64,000 nucleotides of DNA, from NCBI GenBank assembly GCA_964456625.1, contig CAYWBO010000001.1, forward strand, positions 48,406 through 112,405, given 5' to 3'. The translations under genes were made by a program, and so were the position numbers. Below are positions 8,694 through 16,853 of the stretch, one piece after another. The stretch is from Sulfidibacterium sp964456625. Its GTDB lineage: Bacteria; Bacteroidota; Bacteroidia; Bacteroidales; F082. Each line of letters starts with the position of its first letter. Within the stretch, counting starts at the first letter, position 1. The notes beneath the pieces were generated by a model. It did not search any database and was not told where the DNA came from. It saw nothing but the letters and a program-made list of their open reading frames with translations.

Positions 8694-10199
8694 ATGAATA
8701 CCAAATCCAGTTTTTTCAAAAGCGTAACGCTTGCTGCATTATTTATTATGTTGGCGGCCCAACTTCAGGCCCAGCAGAATTACAAGCTGTCGGATTATGT
8801 AAATCCCGATTACCGCTACCAATCCCTTGATTTTAATATGAATTTTAACGCCAACGGCAATGCGGCACGCTACGAAACTGTCGACTCCTATCTGTCGAAA
8901 AACCATGTTTCCAACGTGGGTGGGTATTTCGGCATCTCATTAAATCAAATTAAAAATACGGCCCGGTTCCAGGGCTCCCAAATGGTGAGCCTATATTTCA
9001 ATGGTGCCGCGAATAAGTCCGTTACCGACTACAACAGTACACTAGCTGGTTCCTCTTCTTCCACCAACAAGGTGGGATCCCTGACGGCCGGATTCGGTTA
9101 TTCCTCCACCAACCGGTTCTATAACACCCGGAAACAATTTCTGGAGGTCATCCCCAACCTTGCGCTGGATTTTCAAAGCGGTAGGAACTCCTATTCGCAA
9201 TATCCCATAAATTATCCCTTCATCACCCAACAACAGAGTCAATCCAATTCCCAGGATTTCGGGGTCTCGATCATGGTGGGTAAAGGGCGGATTGAAAATA
9301 TTGAAAATGCACGACTGGCCCTGTATATCCTGAATGACCTGCAGAAAATGGGCGCCGTGAAAAAGAACCTGAGCAATGCGCAGGTGGATCAACTGGCGCG
9401 TTTTATCACCCGACTGAGAAACAAACGGTTTTTTGACAGCCGTATTCAAAACATTGCCAACATCACATCGGTGGATTCCTTGCTGACAGCCATGGGCATC
9501 CGGGAACACGCCGGTGCAGGATATTTTATGACCCTGAACGACGACTGGAATTATGCCAACGGCCCGCTACGGCAGTCAGGTCACCGTTTAGCCTTTGGAA
9601 TAACGCCGGCCTATTCCCATTTGTGGTTGAAATCCACCAGTGACACACTTTCCAATGTTTCCTCCGGAAGCTCCCGGAGCGTTTCCAAGACTAAATCGCA
9701 ACAAACCAGCCTCGATATCGGCGCCTACTATTACCTGGAAAAACCGATGAGTCTGACCTGGCAGCATTCCACCCGGATAAGCCTTGGTTTTCAGCTGATG
9801 AAACAGGTCGATGAAATGGCTTCCAATCCGTTTGAGTTTGCAGACTATCATAATTCGTTCACAGATCCCAACCTGCATGTTTCGCTGGAAAGAATCTATG
9901 GTTACTACCCCAACAGCCGTACCAGCCTGGCCCTCGATCTCGTGGTGGGAAGTATGTACGAAATGGAAAACCAGGAAGAGATTGGTCATGTGAAAAGCCA
10001 TATATTGTCGGTGTACGCCTCGGCGGCTTTATCGGGCAACTATTATTTTTCGCCCCGCCTTCGTTTGAATCTGAATGCAGCATTAAATGATCATTACTGG
10101 CATACCAACGATTATATCGGGACTCCCACACACGTACTGGGCCATACTAATAACTGGAATCCAAGCATCAACCTGAGCCTGCGGTACAGCATTTTCTGA
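8694..10199 (+). CDS. exported protein of unknown function, probable outer-membrane beta-barrel
   Basis: The start is taken as ATG 8694, which gives a clean signal peptide (MNTKSSFFKSV, hydrophobic core, LQAQQ cleavage region at about residues 24-27) and a 501-residue product; an upstream in-frame start at 8667 would spoil the signal. The mature part has many alternating aromatic/polar strands (for example SLTWQHSTRISLGFQL, FSPRLRLNLNAALNDHYW) and ends in RYSIF with a terminal Phe, as outer-membrane barrels do. I do not recognise a family and no enzymatic motif is visible. It stands alone on the plus strand, is followed by a strong terminator at 10331, and is flanked by a degenerate direct repeat. 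Confidence 0.7.
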   Translation: MNTKSSFFKSVTLAALFIMLAAQLQAQQNYKLSDYVNPDYRYQSLDFNMNFNANGNAARYETVDSYLSKNHVSNVGGYFGISLNQIKNTARFQGSQMVSLYFNGAANKSVTDYNSTLAGSSSSTNKVGSLTAGFGYSSTNRFYNTRKQFLEVIPNLALDFQSGRNSYSQYPINYPFITQQQSQSNSQDFGVSIMVGKGRIENIENARLALYILNDLQKMGAVKKNLSNAQVDQLARFITRLRNKRFFDSRIQNIANITSVDSLLTAMGIREHAGAGYFMTLNDDWNYANGPLRQSGHRLAFGITPAYSHLWLKSTSDTLSNVSSGSSRSVSKTKSQQTSLDIGAYYYLEKPMSLTWQHSTRISLGFQLMKQVDEMASNPFEFADYHNSFTDPNLHVSLERIYGYYPNSRTSLALDLVVGSMYEMENQEEIGHVKSHILSVYASAALSGNYYFSPRLRLNLNAALNDHYWHTNDYIGTPTHVLGHTNNWNPSINLSLRYSIF

Positions 10200-10295
10200 T
10201 TTTGGGCTCAAGGGTTCAATAGTTCAAAGGCTCAGAAGTTTTCCTTTCAGGCTGATCCGGGATCAGTGGGAAGCAAACCTGAAAGGTGGATTAAA

Positions 10296-10322
10296 AGTAT
10301 CAACACAGAATGTCCCCCTCAG
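10296..10322 (+). repeat. degenerate direct repeat, copy 2
   Basis: Second copy of the 27-bp repeat (starts AGTATCAACACAGAATG, ends CCCTCAG), 22/27 identical to 8509-8535. It lies just before the terminator hairpin. Confidence 0.45.
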
Positions 10323-10330
10323 ACAAAAAT

Positions 10331-10366
10331 AAAAACTGGCGTCAGCGTCTGCTGGTGCCAGTTTTT
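10331..10366 (+). terminator. Rho-independent terminator after the outer-membrane protein gene
   Basis: AAAAACTGGC (10331-10340) pairs exactly with GCCAGTTTTT (10357-10366), and an inner CAGC/GCTG pair closes a GTCT loop. The T run suits transcription from the gene ending at 10199; the symmetric A run could serve the minus strand too. Confidence 0.75.
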
Positions 10367-10401
10367 GTTGAAATGGGGCGTGCCCGGGCCTCTTTTCTTT
10401 C

Positions 10402-10500
10402 TTTGCGGCGTCCAAAGAAAGACGTTGTCATCCTGAGTGAAACGAAGGATCCCGGGTCATGAAACCGGAATGAGATCCTTCACCGCGTTCAGGATGACAA
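10402..10500. repeat. palindromic intergenic element (REP/MITE-like) with adjacent small hairpin
   Basis: The arms at 10425-10453 and 10472-10500 are imperfect inverted copies that share TTGTCATCCTGA and GAAGGATC; the centre is GGTCATGAAACCGG-like sequence. The TGTCATCCTGA...GAAGGATCT pattern is a widespread dispersed bacterial repeat type that I recognise. Just before it, CTTTCTTTG and CAAAGAAAG (about 10400-10421) form a perfect 9-bp stem around GCGGCGTC. The rest of 10200-10592 holds the repeat copy and terminator listed separately, and no gene. Confidence 0.6.
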
Positions 10501-10592
10501 GGTAATTGCCCGTGTAATTTTTTGTTCCAGGGCGTACTAATTCCCTCCTCAGTCAGGTTTGCAGAGTCATCAATCCGGCCTGGTGGCTGTCA

Positions 10593-11369
10593 TTATTTGA
10601 TCTTTTTGCCGATATAAAACACATAACCGTAATAAGCTTTGTATTTGTAAAACAGCCCTGCCTCATATTGCTGATAGGCTATAAATGCTTCTGCAGCCGG
10701 GTTGCCCAGATACTTTTTCAGAAAGGATTCCTGCATTTGGGCTTGCTGAACGGAATAGTAATCGTTCCAGCAGGTTTCGGGGACGACAAAAGTGGCCACC
10801 GGAAGATAGCCCGCTTTTTGCATCTGAGCCACCTTATTCGGGATGGTATCCATCTCGGGATAGGCCTTTTGCCAGAAATCCTGAATTTCAGCAGGCCGCT
10901 CTTCGGTAAACCATGTGTTTTCCGTGACGGCAATATATCCGCCCGGTTTCAGAAATTTACGCCATTCGTTGATTCCCCGCTCAAAACCCATATTATAGAT
11001 TGCCCCTTCCGACCAGATCAGGTCAAGTTCCGCTTTCTGAAACGGAAGACTTTCCATATTGCCCACGACGCCTTTCACCCTGTCCTGAAGATTTTTGATC
11101 CGGGCATTTTGATTGAACTGATCGATAAAACCGGGCCAGGTATCAATACCGGTAATGTTGCACGGCGTGTTTTGCCCCAATACCATGGTTTGACCGCCGG
11201 TACCACAACCCACATCGGCCATGTTGGATTTTTCGGTAAGACCGTCTATAAAACGCAACGCGCTGAGGGTTATTTCAGGACTTCCCGGTCCTTGCCGTTC
11301 GGTGTCTGAGAAATAATCATAAATGATGTTCAGGTCAAATTCGTGAATCGTCTGCTTTTTACTGTTCAT
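10593..11369 (-). CDS. class I SAM-dependent methyltransferase
   Basis: A 258-residue cytosolic methyltransferase. Motif I is ADVGCGTGGQT (about residues 51-61), the acidic residue ending strand 2 is in GIDTWPGF, and motif IV-like sequence is LDLIWSEGAIYNMGF; KPGGYIAVTENTWF corresponds to the post-IV strand. The C-terminal part contains a helical region rich in Gln, Tyr and Ala, seen in a Bacteroides methyltransferase family solved by structural genomics, but the substrate is unknown. It is monocistronic: the nearest genes are about 360 bp upstream (convergent orientation excluded, same strand VOC gene) and a repeat-rich gap downstream. Confidence 0.85.
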   Translation of the reverse strand: MNSKKQTIHEFDLNIIYDYFSDTERQGPGSPEITLSALRFIDGLTEKSNMADVGCGTGGQTMVLGQNTPCNITGIDTWPGFIDQFNQNARIKNLQDRVKGVVGNMESLPFQKAELDLIWSEGAIYNMGFERGINEWRKFLKPGGYIAVTENTWFTEERPAEIQDFWQKAYPEMDTIPNKVAQMQKAGYLPVATFVVPETCWNDYYSVQQAQMQESFLKKYLGNPAAEAFIAYQQYEAGLFYKYKAYYGYVFYIGKKIK

Positions 11370-11731
11370 TTTCTTTTATTTTGTTGCATACACGAAAAGC
11401 ACCGTGCTTTCATCCTTGTATGCAGGTAAGACTTAATTTAATTCAATGGAAACTGTTCCCGAAAAGGATTATCCGGGAACAAACAGCAACACAACCCATA
11501 CACAAAGTACAGATCGTTTACAGCACAATATCCGAATTTAAAATAAACATCCAGTTATTTTAGCAGCTATAAAGGTATAAAAAGTAACAGGACCTGAAAC
11601 GTATTTCAAATCTTTTTCTCAGTCGCCGTGATCGTCGAAGCCTTTACACCTGCCTGACTATGAGCAGGCACTGGTTTATCGGGATCGCTCATGGCCTTTA
11701 TTGGTAGTCGTTGTTTTATCCAGGGGTGTCC
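11370..11731. other. non-coding stretch
   Basis: No convincing gene. It is AT-rich near 11500-11600 and holds one small hairpin, TGCCTG (11651-11656) with CAGGCA (11665-11670), about 80 bp downstream of the VOC gene stop; it lacks a T run, so terminator function is uncertain. Confidence 0.5.
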
Positions 11732-12160
11732 TTAGTGTTTTGGGTCAAATTCCACCATCCATTCAATACCAAATTTATCTCTGAACATGCCAAAATACGC
11801 ACCCCAGGGACTGTTTCCTATTGGCATTTCTATTTGTCCGCCTTTAGAAAGTCCATGAAATATTCTGTCGGCTTCTTCTTTGCTTTCGGCACTTACAGCG
11901 ATCTTGCTTCGGTTTTCCATTTCATTATGTTTCCCCATTTGTTCCGGGGTGTCGCTTCCCATTAACACGCTGTGTTTGCCGATGGGCAAAGCGATATGCA
12001 TAATTTTTTCAGCTTCCTTTTCCAGATTGGGAGCGCCTTCGAAATTCATATCCTTAAAACGAACGAGGGTTGCAAAGTCGCCGCCAAAGGCTGATTTGTA
12101 AAATGTAAATGCTTCTTCTGCATTTCCATTAAAATGAATATAAGGACTAATTGATGCCAT
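11732..12160 (-). CDS. VOC family protein (PhnB/glyoxalase-like)
   Basis: A 142-residue protein of the vicinal oxygen chelate fold, PhnB-like subfamily. The opening SPYIHFNGNAEEAFTFYKSAFG and the end WGAYFGMFRDKFGIEWMVEFD are characteristic, with beta-alpha-beta-beta-beta modules in duplicate. Such proteins are often annotated as glyoxalase/bleomycin resistance or 3-demethylubiquinone methyltransferase-like, but the true substrate is generally unknown, so no reaction is assigned. The metal-ligand positions of true glyoxalases are not obviously conserved. It is isolated between non-coding stretches. Confidence 0.85.
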   Translation of the reverse strand: MASISPYIHFNGNAEEAFTFYKSAFGGDFATLVRFKDMNFEGAPNLEKEAEKIMHIALPIGKHSVLMGSDTPEQMGKHNEMENRSKIAVSAESKEEADRIFHGLSKGGQIEMPIGNSPWGAYFGMFRDKFGIEWMVEFDPKH

Positions 12161-12315
12161 AATGTTTTATTTTAATATTACTAATGAGCCTTTTTGTTCT
12201 TCTTGATATTATTTTCTAAAAAACAATCCAAAGGCCTTTGATTTTTGTACAAGGCGAAATTTAGAAAAAAAACATACGTCCCTAACAGAAATCCTTTTCC
12301 GGATTTTTTCTTTCC

Positions 12316-12415
12316 NNNNNNNNNNNNNNNNNNNNNNNNNNNNNNNNNNNNNNNNNNNNNNNNNNNNNNNNNNNNNNNNNNNNNNNNNNNNNNNNNNNNN
12401 NNNNNNNNNNNNNNN
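12316..12415. other. assembly gap (100 N) next to a tandem repeat
   Basis: Exactly 100 N. The repeat array at 12416-12557 runs directly into it, so the break is probably caused by the repeat and the true missing length may be larger. Confidence 0.99.
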
Positions 12416-12557
12416 ATGGGTAGTATCCGGGTTGGGATTGGGTACTGCATAGTTGACAGTGGGTAACACCCGGGTTGAGGTTGGGTACTGAAAAGTTGGC
12501 AGTGGGTAATGCCTGGGTTGGTATTGGGTAGCCCATAGTTGACGTTGGGTAACGGCG
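12416..12557. repeat. 43-bp tandem repeat array (minisatellite), left end lost in gap
   Basis: At least three copies with a 43-bp period can be laid out from CGGGTTG at 12428, CGGGTTG at 12471 and TGGGTTG at 12514. Each unit is two related halves of 21-22 bp built around TTGGGTA and GTGGGTAA. The period is not a multiple of three and the flanks hold no credible gene, so reading frames across it are probably not real. The remainder of 12161-12686 shows nothing recognisable. Confidence 0.85.
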
Positions 12558-12686
12558 GCATTTTGTAACTAAACCAGGGCCAGGAGTAACTATTGCCTAC
12601 CGGAACATATCTATTGCCGGTCAAGGTGCAACCAGGGCAGGTAAGAACGCGCCAGTAGTCACATCGTTACTCAGTCACCCGGTCAC

Positions 12687-13478
12687 TTACTTATGCTGCC
12701 GCAGCCATTCGTACCATTGCTCCATACCATCGCCTTTGGTGGCGGAGACTTCGATAAATTCGAGATGATGGTTCACGCGCAGTGCATAATCTTTGGCCTT
12801 CTGCACATCAAAATTCACATAAGGCAGCAAATCGATTTTGTTGATGATGCAGACGTCGGCGCTGAGAAACATATCCGGGTATTTGATGGGCTTGTCGTCA
12901 CCTTCGGTCACGCTGATGATCACCACGCGTTTGTTCTCGCCCAAATCGAAGAGGGCAGGGCAGACGAGGTTGCCCACATTTTCGATCATGAGCACCGAAT
13001 GCTCCGGCGGATTCAGCTCTTTGACGGCCCGGTGCACCATATCGCTGTCCAGGTGGCAGCCCTGACCGGTATTTACCTGCACCACGGGAATGTTCAGCGC
13101 CTGGATGCGGTTGGCATCGTTGAACGTCTGCTGGTCGCCTTCGATCACGGTTATCGGCATTTCGTCCTTCATATTCGTCAGCGTGCGCTCCAGGATCGTG
13201 GTTTTTCCCGAGCCCGGCGAACTGACCAGGTTCAGCGCGAAAATATTCTTGGCTTCAAAATAACCGCGGTTCCGCTCCGCCAGTTTGTTGTTGGCGCCCA
13301 GGATGTCCTGTTCCACTTCCACCACGGTTTTTCCGTGCACATGATCGTGGTGGTGGTGTTCATGATCATGATGATGTTCGTCATTATGTTGGTGCATTTC
13401 GAGGTGGCTCATATCCACTTTCCCGGGTTTTGAGATCAAAACTTCGTCGGGTTGTCCGCATCCGCAGGTAGAACACAT
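12687..13478 (-). CDS. hypB: hydrogenase nickel insertion GTPase HypB
   Basis: A 263-residue SIMIBI-class GTPase that drives nickel delivery to the [NiFe] hydrogenase large subunit with HypA. The N-terminus has the high-affinity Ni site CSTCGCG (Cys2, Cys5, Cys7), then a His-rich metal-store stretch at about residues 29-48. Walker A is GSGKTT (89-94) within SSPGSGKTT; EGDQQTFNDA and NKIDLLPYV follow. It is the last gene of the leftward hydrogenase operon, 17 bp after hypA. Length matches the family, the extra residues being the His-rich segment. Confidence 0.97.
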   Translation of the reverse strand: MCSTCGCGQPDEVLISKPGKVDMSHLEMHQHNDEHHHDHEHHHHDHVHGKTVVEVEQDILGANNKLAERNRGYFEAKNIFALNLVSSPGSGKTTILERTLTNMKDEMPITVIEGDQQTFNDANRIQALNIPVVQVNTGQGCHLDSDMVHRAVKELNPPEHSVLMIENVGNLVCPALFDLGENKRVVIISVTEGDDKPIKYPDMFLSADVCIINKIDLLPYVNFDVQKAKDYALRVNHHLEFIEVSATKGDGMEQWYEWLRQHK

Positions 13479-13495
13479 AGTATTGTTTTTTTAGG

Positions 13496-13837
13496 TTAAC
13501 TCACTGTTAAAGCTTTAACCCTGAGTTCGCGGCCGCTCAGGATTTCGTTGAAAGGCTGGCCGCATTTCGGACAATCGTCGTACAGGGTCGTGGAATTAAA
13601 AACGTGGCCGCAATCGGCACATCGGGCTTTGGCCTGGGTCCTTTGAATTTTCCGCTCTGCATTTTCCATCACGGTATCTTTTACCGAAATCTCCCAGGCA
13701 AAGTCAAAAGCCTCCATTTCCACGCCCGAAAGGGTGCCGATCTCCAGTTCAATGGAATCCACTTTTTCGGCCTTTGCCTTTTTTATTTCTTTATCAGCAA
13801 TCTCAAGAATGCTCATTACAATGGAAAGCTCGTGCAT
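13496..13837 (-). CDS. hypA: hydrogenase maturation nickel metallochaperone HypA
   Basis: A 113-residue nickel chaperone. The start MHELS gives the Ni-binding Met1/His2/Glu3 end, and the zinc ribbon has two CxxC pairs (CADC and CPKC, about residues 73-93). It works with HypB to insert Ni after the Fe(CN)2CO unit is in place. It lies 76 bp downstream of the DHOD-like gene and 17 bp upstream of hypB, and is probably part of the hox operon; the 76-bp spacer could hold an internal promoter but none is clear. Confidence 0.96.
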   Translation of the reverse strand: MHELSIVMSILEIADKEIKKAKAEKVDSIELEIGTLSGVEMEAFDFAWEISVKDTVMENAERKIQRTQAKARCADCGHVFNSTTLYDDCPKCGQPFNEILSGRELRVKALTVS

Positions 13838-13913
13838 TTTAAAGCAATTTACGCAGGCGTTTTTAAGACCTGTTCACGTCAAAAGTAAAAATTATTTTAT
13901 TTCGGAGGAACTC

Positions 13914-14909
13914 TTATCCGTTTTCTTCGAAATCCATACGCATATACTGGATGCGTTCAAAATTCGAATCCACCGTCTGCTGATTTAAGGATTCCCCCCG
14001 GAAATCATCGAGTTCAGCGTAATGGTGCTCTTCCATCCATTTTTCCAGGCCTTCCAGAATCTTGGCGATTTGTAGAATTCCGTTCAGATAAAGCGTGCTG
14101 CACAGCTGCACGGCACTGGCTCCGGCCAGGATCTGCTTGATCACACCGGTATGGTAATGCACGCCTGTAGACGCCGCGATGTCGCACGGCAGGTTGTGGC
14201 CTTTCAGGAGGGCGATCCAGCGCAGAGGGAGACTCATCTCTTCCGGGGAAGAATAAGGGTCGTGGGCAATGACTTTCAGGTTATCAATGTCGATGTCGGG
14301 GTGGAAATAGCGGTTAAAAAGGACGAGACCGTCGGCACCGGCATCCACGATCCGGTTCACGATGCCGCAGATGTTGGTAAAGAAAGGCCCCAGTTTCACC
14401 GAAACCGGGATCTTTACTTCCTTTTTTACGGCTTTGACAATCTCCACGTAAGTGTCTTCCACTTCGACAGAAGTCATGGCTTTATGAAACGGAAACAGGG
14501 AAATGTTCAACTCCAACGCATCAGCCCCGGCCGATTCAATATGCCTGGCAAAGCGGGGCCAGCCTTCGGCGCTGACACAATGAATGCTGGAGATGATCGG
14601 AACCTCGTGGGTTGATTTTAAGCTTTCAATAAACCGCAGATAATAATCCAGGCCTGCTTCTTTCGAGAGGTTTAAAACACTATCTCTGGCCTCCGGAAAC
14701 CAATAATAGGCCTCACTTTCTCTTCCGATTTTCAGATCGGATTCAGCCCGGCGCGTGATCTGTTCCTCAAAAATTGACTTCAACACGATGGCTCCGGCAC
14801 CGAAGCTGATGCATTGTTGTATGGTCTTAAGCTCTCCCGTGACCCTGGAGCTTCCGATGATCAGCGGATTCTTCAGCTTTAATCCCATATAACTTGTTGA
14901 TAAATCCAT
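13914..14909 (-). CDS. dihydroorotate dehydrogenase-like flavoprotein in the hydrogenase operon
   Basis: A 331-residue TIM-barrel protein of the dihydroorotate dehydrogenase-like group. Family marks are MGLKLKNPLIIGSS at the start, PIISSIHCVSAEGW, ALELNIS, IPVSVKLGPFF, GADGLVLFNRYF and GASAVQLCSTL, which fit an FMN-binding barrel. Where true class 1 enzymes have NxSCPN with the catalytic Cys, this protein has NISLFP, so pyrimidine synthesis is unlikely. It starts 3 bp after the hoxW stop, which implies translational coupling and a role linked to the hydrogenase or to its NAD(H)/electron partners. The actual reaction is unknown to me. Confidence 0.8.
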   Translation of the reverse strand: MDLSTSYMGLKLKNPLIIGSSRVTGELKTIQQCISFGAGAIVLKSIFEEQITRRAESDLKIGRESEAYYWFPEARDSVLNLSKEAGLDYYLRFIESLKSTHEVPIISSIHCVSAEGWPRFARHIESAGADALELNISLFPFHKAMTSVEVEDTYVEIVKAVKKEVKIPVSVKLGPFFTNICGIVNRIVDAGADGLVLFNRYFHPDIDIDNLKVIAHDPYSSPEEMSLPLRWIALLKGHNLPCDIAASTGVHYHTGVIKQILAGASAVQLCSTLYLNGILQIAKILEGLEKWMEEHHYAELDDFRGESLNQQTVDSNFERIQYMRMDFEENG

Positions 14910-14912
14910 GGC

Positions 14913-15386
14913 TTATTGATTTTGTGTGATTGGTAATAGAGTCTCTATCTTCTTTTTCAGAAAATGCAGTGAAAGCTGCAGGTTCCGGCGGGCTTTATCG
15001 CTAATGCCTTCCTTCAGGTCCCATGCGTAACCTTTGATATGCAGCAAAAAACAATTAGGTTCACGATGGAACAAATCCTTGCACAGATACACGATATAAG
15101 CCGGTGACATGGCGTGCATGGTAAACTCGATGGTGGCTTTGGAAGGGGATACCGGGGTAAAAGTGAAACTTTCGATGCTTTCCTGAGAGGCATCGGCAAA
15201 GATTACCATTTGATAATGTGCGATCTTCTCGGCATCTTCGATGTTCAATTGATAATTGGTGTCAACCTCTACTTTTCCGGGGAAATGTTCTTCTGCCCAG
15301 GTATGGATTTCTTCTGCCAATGCAATGCCCAGCCCATCGTCCTGACGGCCGGGATTTCCATACCCGTAAAGCAGCAGTTTATACAC
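14913..15386 (-). CDS. hoxW: hydrogenase large-subunit maturation protease HoxW
   Basis: A 157-residue endopeptidase of the HybD/HycI type that removes the C-terminal tail of HoxH after nickel insertion. The signature GYGNPGRQDDGLG (residues 8-20) includes the first Ni-sensing acidic residue, and FADAS and the later HAMSP segment (His of the third ligand region) fit the family. It starts 2 bp after hoxH, the same order as the soluble hydrogenase operon of Cupriavidus (hoxFUYHW). The expected cleavage in HoxH is after His459. Confidence 0.93.
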   Translation of the reverse strand: MYKLLLYGYGNPGRQDDGLGIALAEEIHTWAEEHFPGKVEVDTNYQLNIEDAEKIAHYQMVIFADASQESIESFTFTPVSPSKATIEFTMHAMSPAYIVYLCKDLFHREPNCFLLHIKGYAWDLKEGISDKARRNLQLSLHFLKKKIETLLPITQNQ

Positions 15387-15388
15387 TT

Positions 15389-16843
15389 TTAGTCCTTTAT
15401 TTTATAATCTAAAATTTGTTTGTCAGGGCCTACCAAAGTCAGTTCCAGAGGCATTTGCCCCAAAGCGTGGGTGGCGCAACTCAGACAGGGGTCATATGCC
15501 CTGATGGCCACTTCCACCGCATTCATCATGGGTTCCGTAATGTGCTGCTGACCACCCATGATCTCTTTAGCAGTAAAGTTTACTGCCTGGTTCATGGGCT
15601 CGTTGTTGTGCGTCGTGGATACGATTAGGTTGGCCATGGTGATCAGGTCGTTTTCATCAATTTTGTAGTGATGAAACAGCGTTCCCCGGGGTGCTTCAAT
15701 CACACCAACGCCTTCATAATGTTTTTCACCTTTCACTACCAGATCATCACTTTGCAGATCCGGATCATGCAACAGATCACGGATCACCTCGGCAGCATGC
15801 AGAATCTCGATGAGGCGGGCCCAGTGATAATGCAGTGTCATGTTGTTGGGCTTTCCGTTGGTGTAAGCTTTAAAGGCTTCAAATTCTTTCTGAGCCAGCG
15901 GAGTGGGGATAAAATCGCAGGTATTTAGCCTTGCCAGCGGTCCTACGCGGTACCAACCGTTTTCTCTTCCCAGATGTTTCAGATATGGGAATTTCATATA
16001 ACTCCACGTACGGACTTCCTCTTCGATATATTTGTCATATTCATGATAATCGACGTCATTGAGGATCCTGTTTCCTTCTGCATCTACGGCACGTAATACG
16101 CCATGATAGATATCCAGTGCCCCGTCCTTCCTAACCAGACTCAAGTGGTTAGACGGAAATACGGCAAAGCCATCTACCTGCGGACGATTGGTTTTATGAT
16201 AATTTTTAAAAAATTCAAGTGCAGATTGTGCCCATTCCACCATTTTATCGGCATTCATCGGATCGGGGCCTTTCAGCAGTTCATCACGTTCAGCGATGCT
16301 CAGATTCTTGTTGATACCGCCGGGAATAGCGCCCGTACCGTGAATTTTCTTTCCGGCTGTCAGCCGGATGATTTCCTGTCCGAATTTACGCATCATCACG
16401 CCCTGGACGGCCAAATCCTTGTTGGCACGTGCCACTCCGATAATATTCCGTTGCAACGGATCGCCATCAATCCCGAATAAAAAGTCTGGAGAACTTAAAT
16501 GGAAGAAGTGCAGCACATGCGACTGAAAGAACTGTCCGTAATGCATCAATCGACGCATCTTTTCACCGACAGGCGTCAATCCGTCGCCGTTTCCGGCACC
16601 GGCGATGACATCCAGTGCTTTGGCTGCTGCCAGATGATGGCTCACGGGGCAGATACCGCAAAGCCGCTGTACCAGCACCGGGGCTTCCCAGTAAGGCCTT
16701 CCCTGAACAAAGCGCTCAAAACCGCGAAATTCTACAATATGCAAACGCGATTGGGTGACATTGTTCTGATCATCCATGAAAATGGTTACTTTTCCATGAC
16801 CCTCAACACGGGTAACAGGTTCTATGGTTATTTTCTTCGACAT
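15389..16843 (-). CDS. hoxH: [NiFe] hydrogenase large subunit HoxH, NAD-linked group 3d
   Basis: A 484-residue catalytic subunit carrying the NiFe(CN)2CO site. L1 is RLCGICPVSHH (Cys62, Cys65) and L2 is DPCLSCATH (Cys453, Cys456). A 25-residue tail after His459 (ALGQMPLEL...) is the peptide removed by HoxW. The start is placed at ATG 16843 (MSKKITIEPVTRVEGHG); an in-frame TTG at 16861 overlapping hoxY is less likely. Reaction: reversible H2 oxidation, electrons passing through HoxY to the HoxFU diaphorase. Length is close to the about 488 residues of the Cupriavidus soluble enzyme. The gene follows hoxY by 10 bp. Confidence 0.96.
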   Translation of the reverse strand: MSKKITIEPVTRVEGHGKVTIFMDDQNNVTQSRLHIVEFRGFERFVQGRPYWEAPVLVQRLCGICPVSHHLAAAKALDVIAGAGNGDGLTPVGEKMRRLMHYGQFFQSHVLHFFHLSSPDFLFGIDGDPLQRNIIGVARANKDLAVQGVMMRKFGQEIIRLTAGKKIHGTGAIPGGINKNLSIAERDELLKGPDPMNADKMVEWAQSALEFFKNYHKTNRPQVDGFAVFPSNHLSLVRKDGALDIYHGVLRAVDAEGNRILNDVDYHEYDKYIEEEVRTWSYMKFPYLKHLGRENGWYRVGPLARLNTCDFIPTPLAQKEFEAFKAYTNGKPNNMTLHYHWARLIEILHAAEVIRDLLHDPDLQSDDLVVKGEKHYEGVGVIEAPRGTLFHHYKIDENDLITMANLIVSTTHNNEPMNQAVNFTAKEIMGGQQHITEPMMNAVEVAIRAYDPCLSCATHALGQMPLELTLVGPDKQILDYKIKD

Positions 16844-16853
16844 CTTTCTTGGT

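Noticed and set aside
12181..12624. Open frames crossing the 100-N gap and the 43-bp repeats
   Set aside because: They exist only because N is read through and because the repeat lacks stops; the period is not a multiple of three and no family resemblance is seen.
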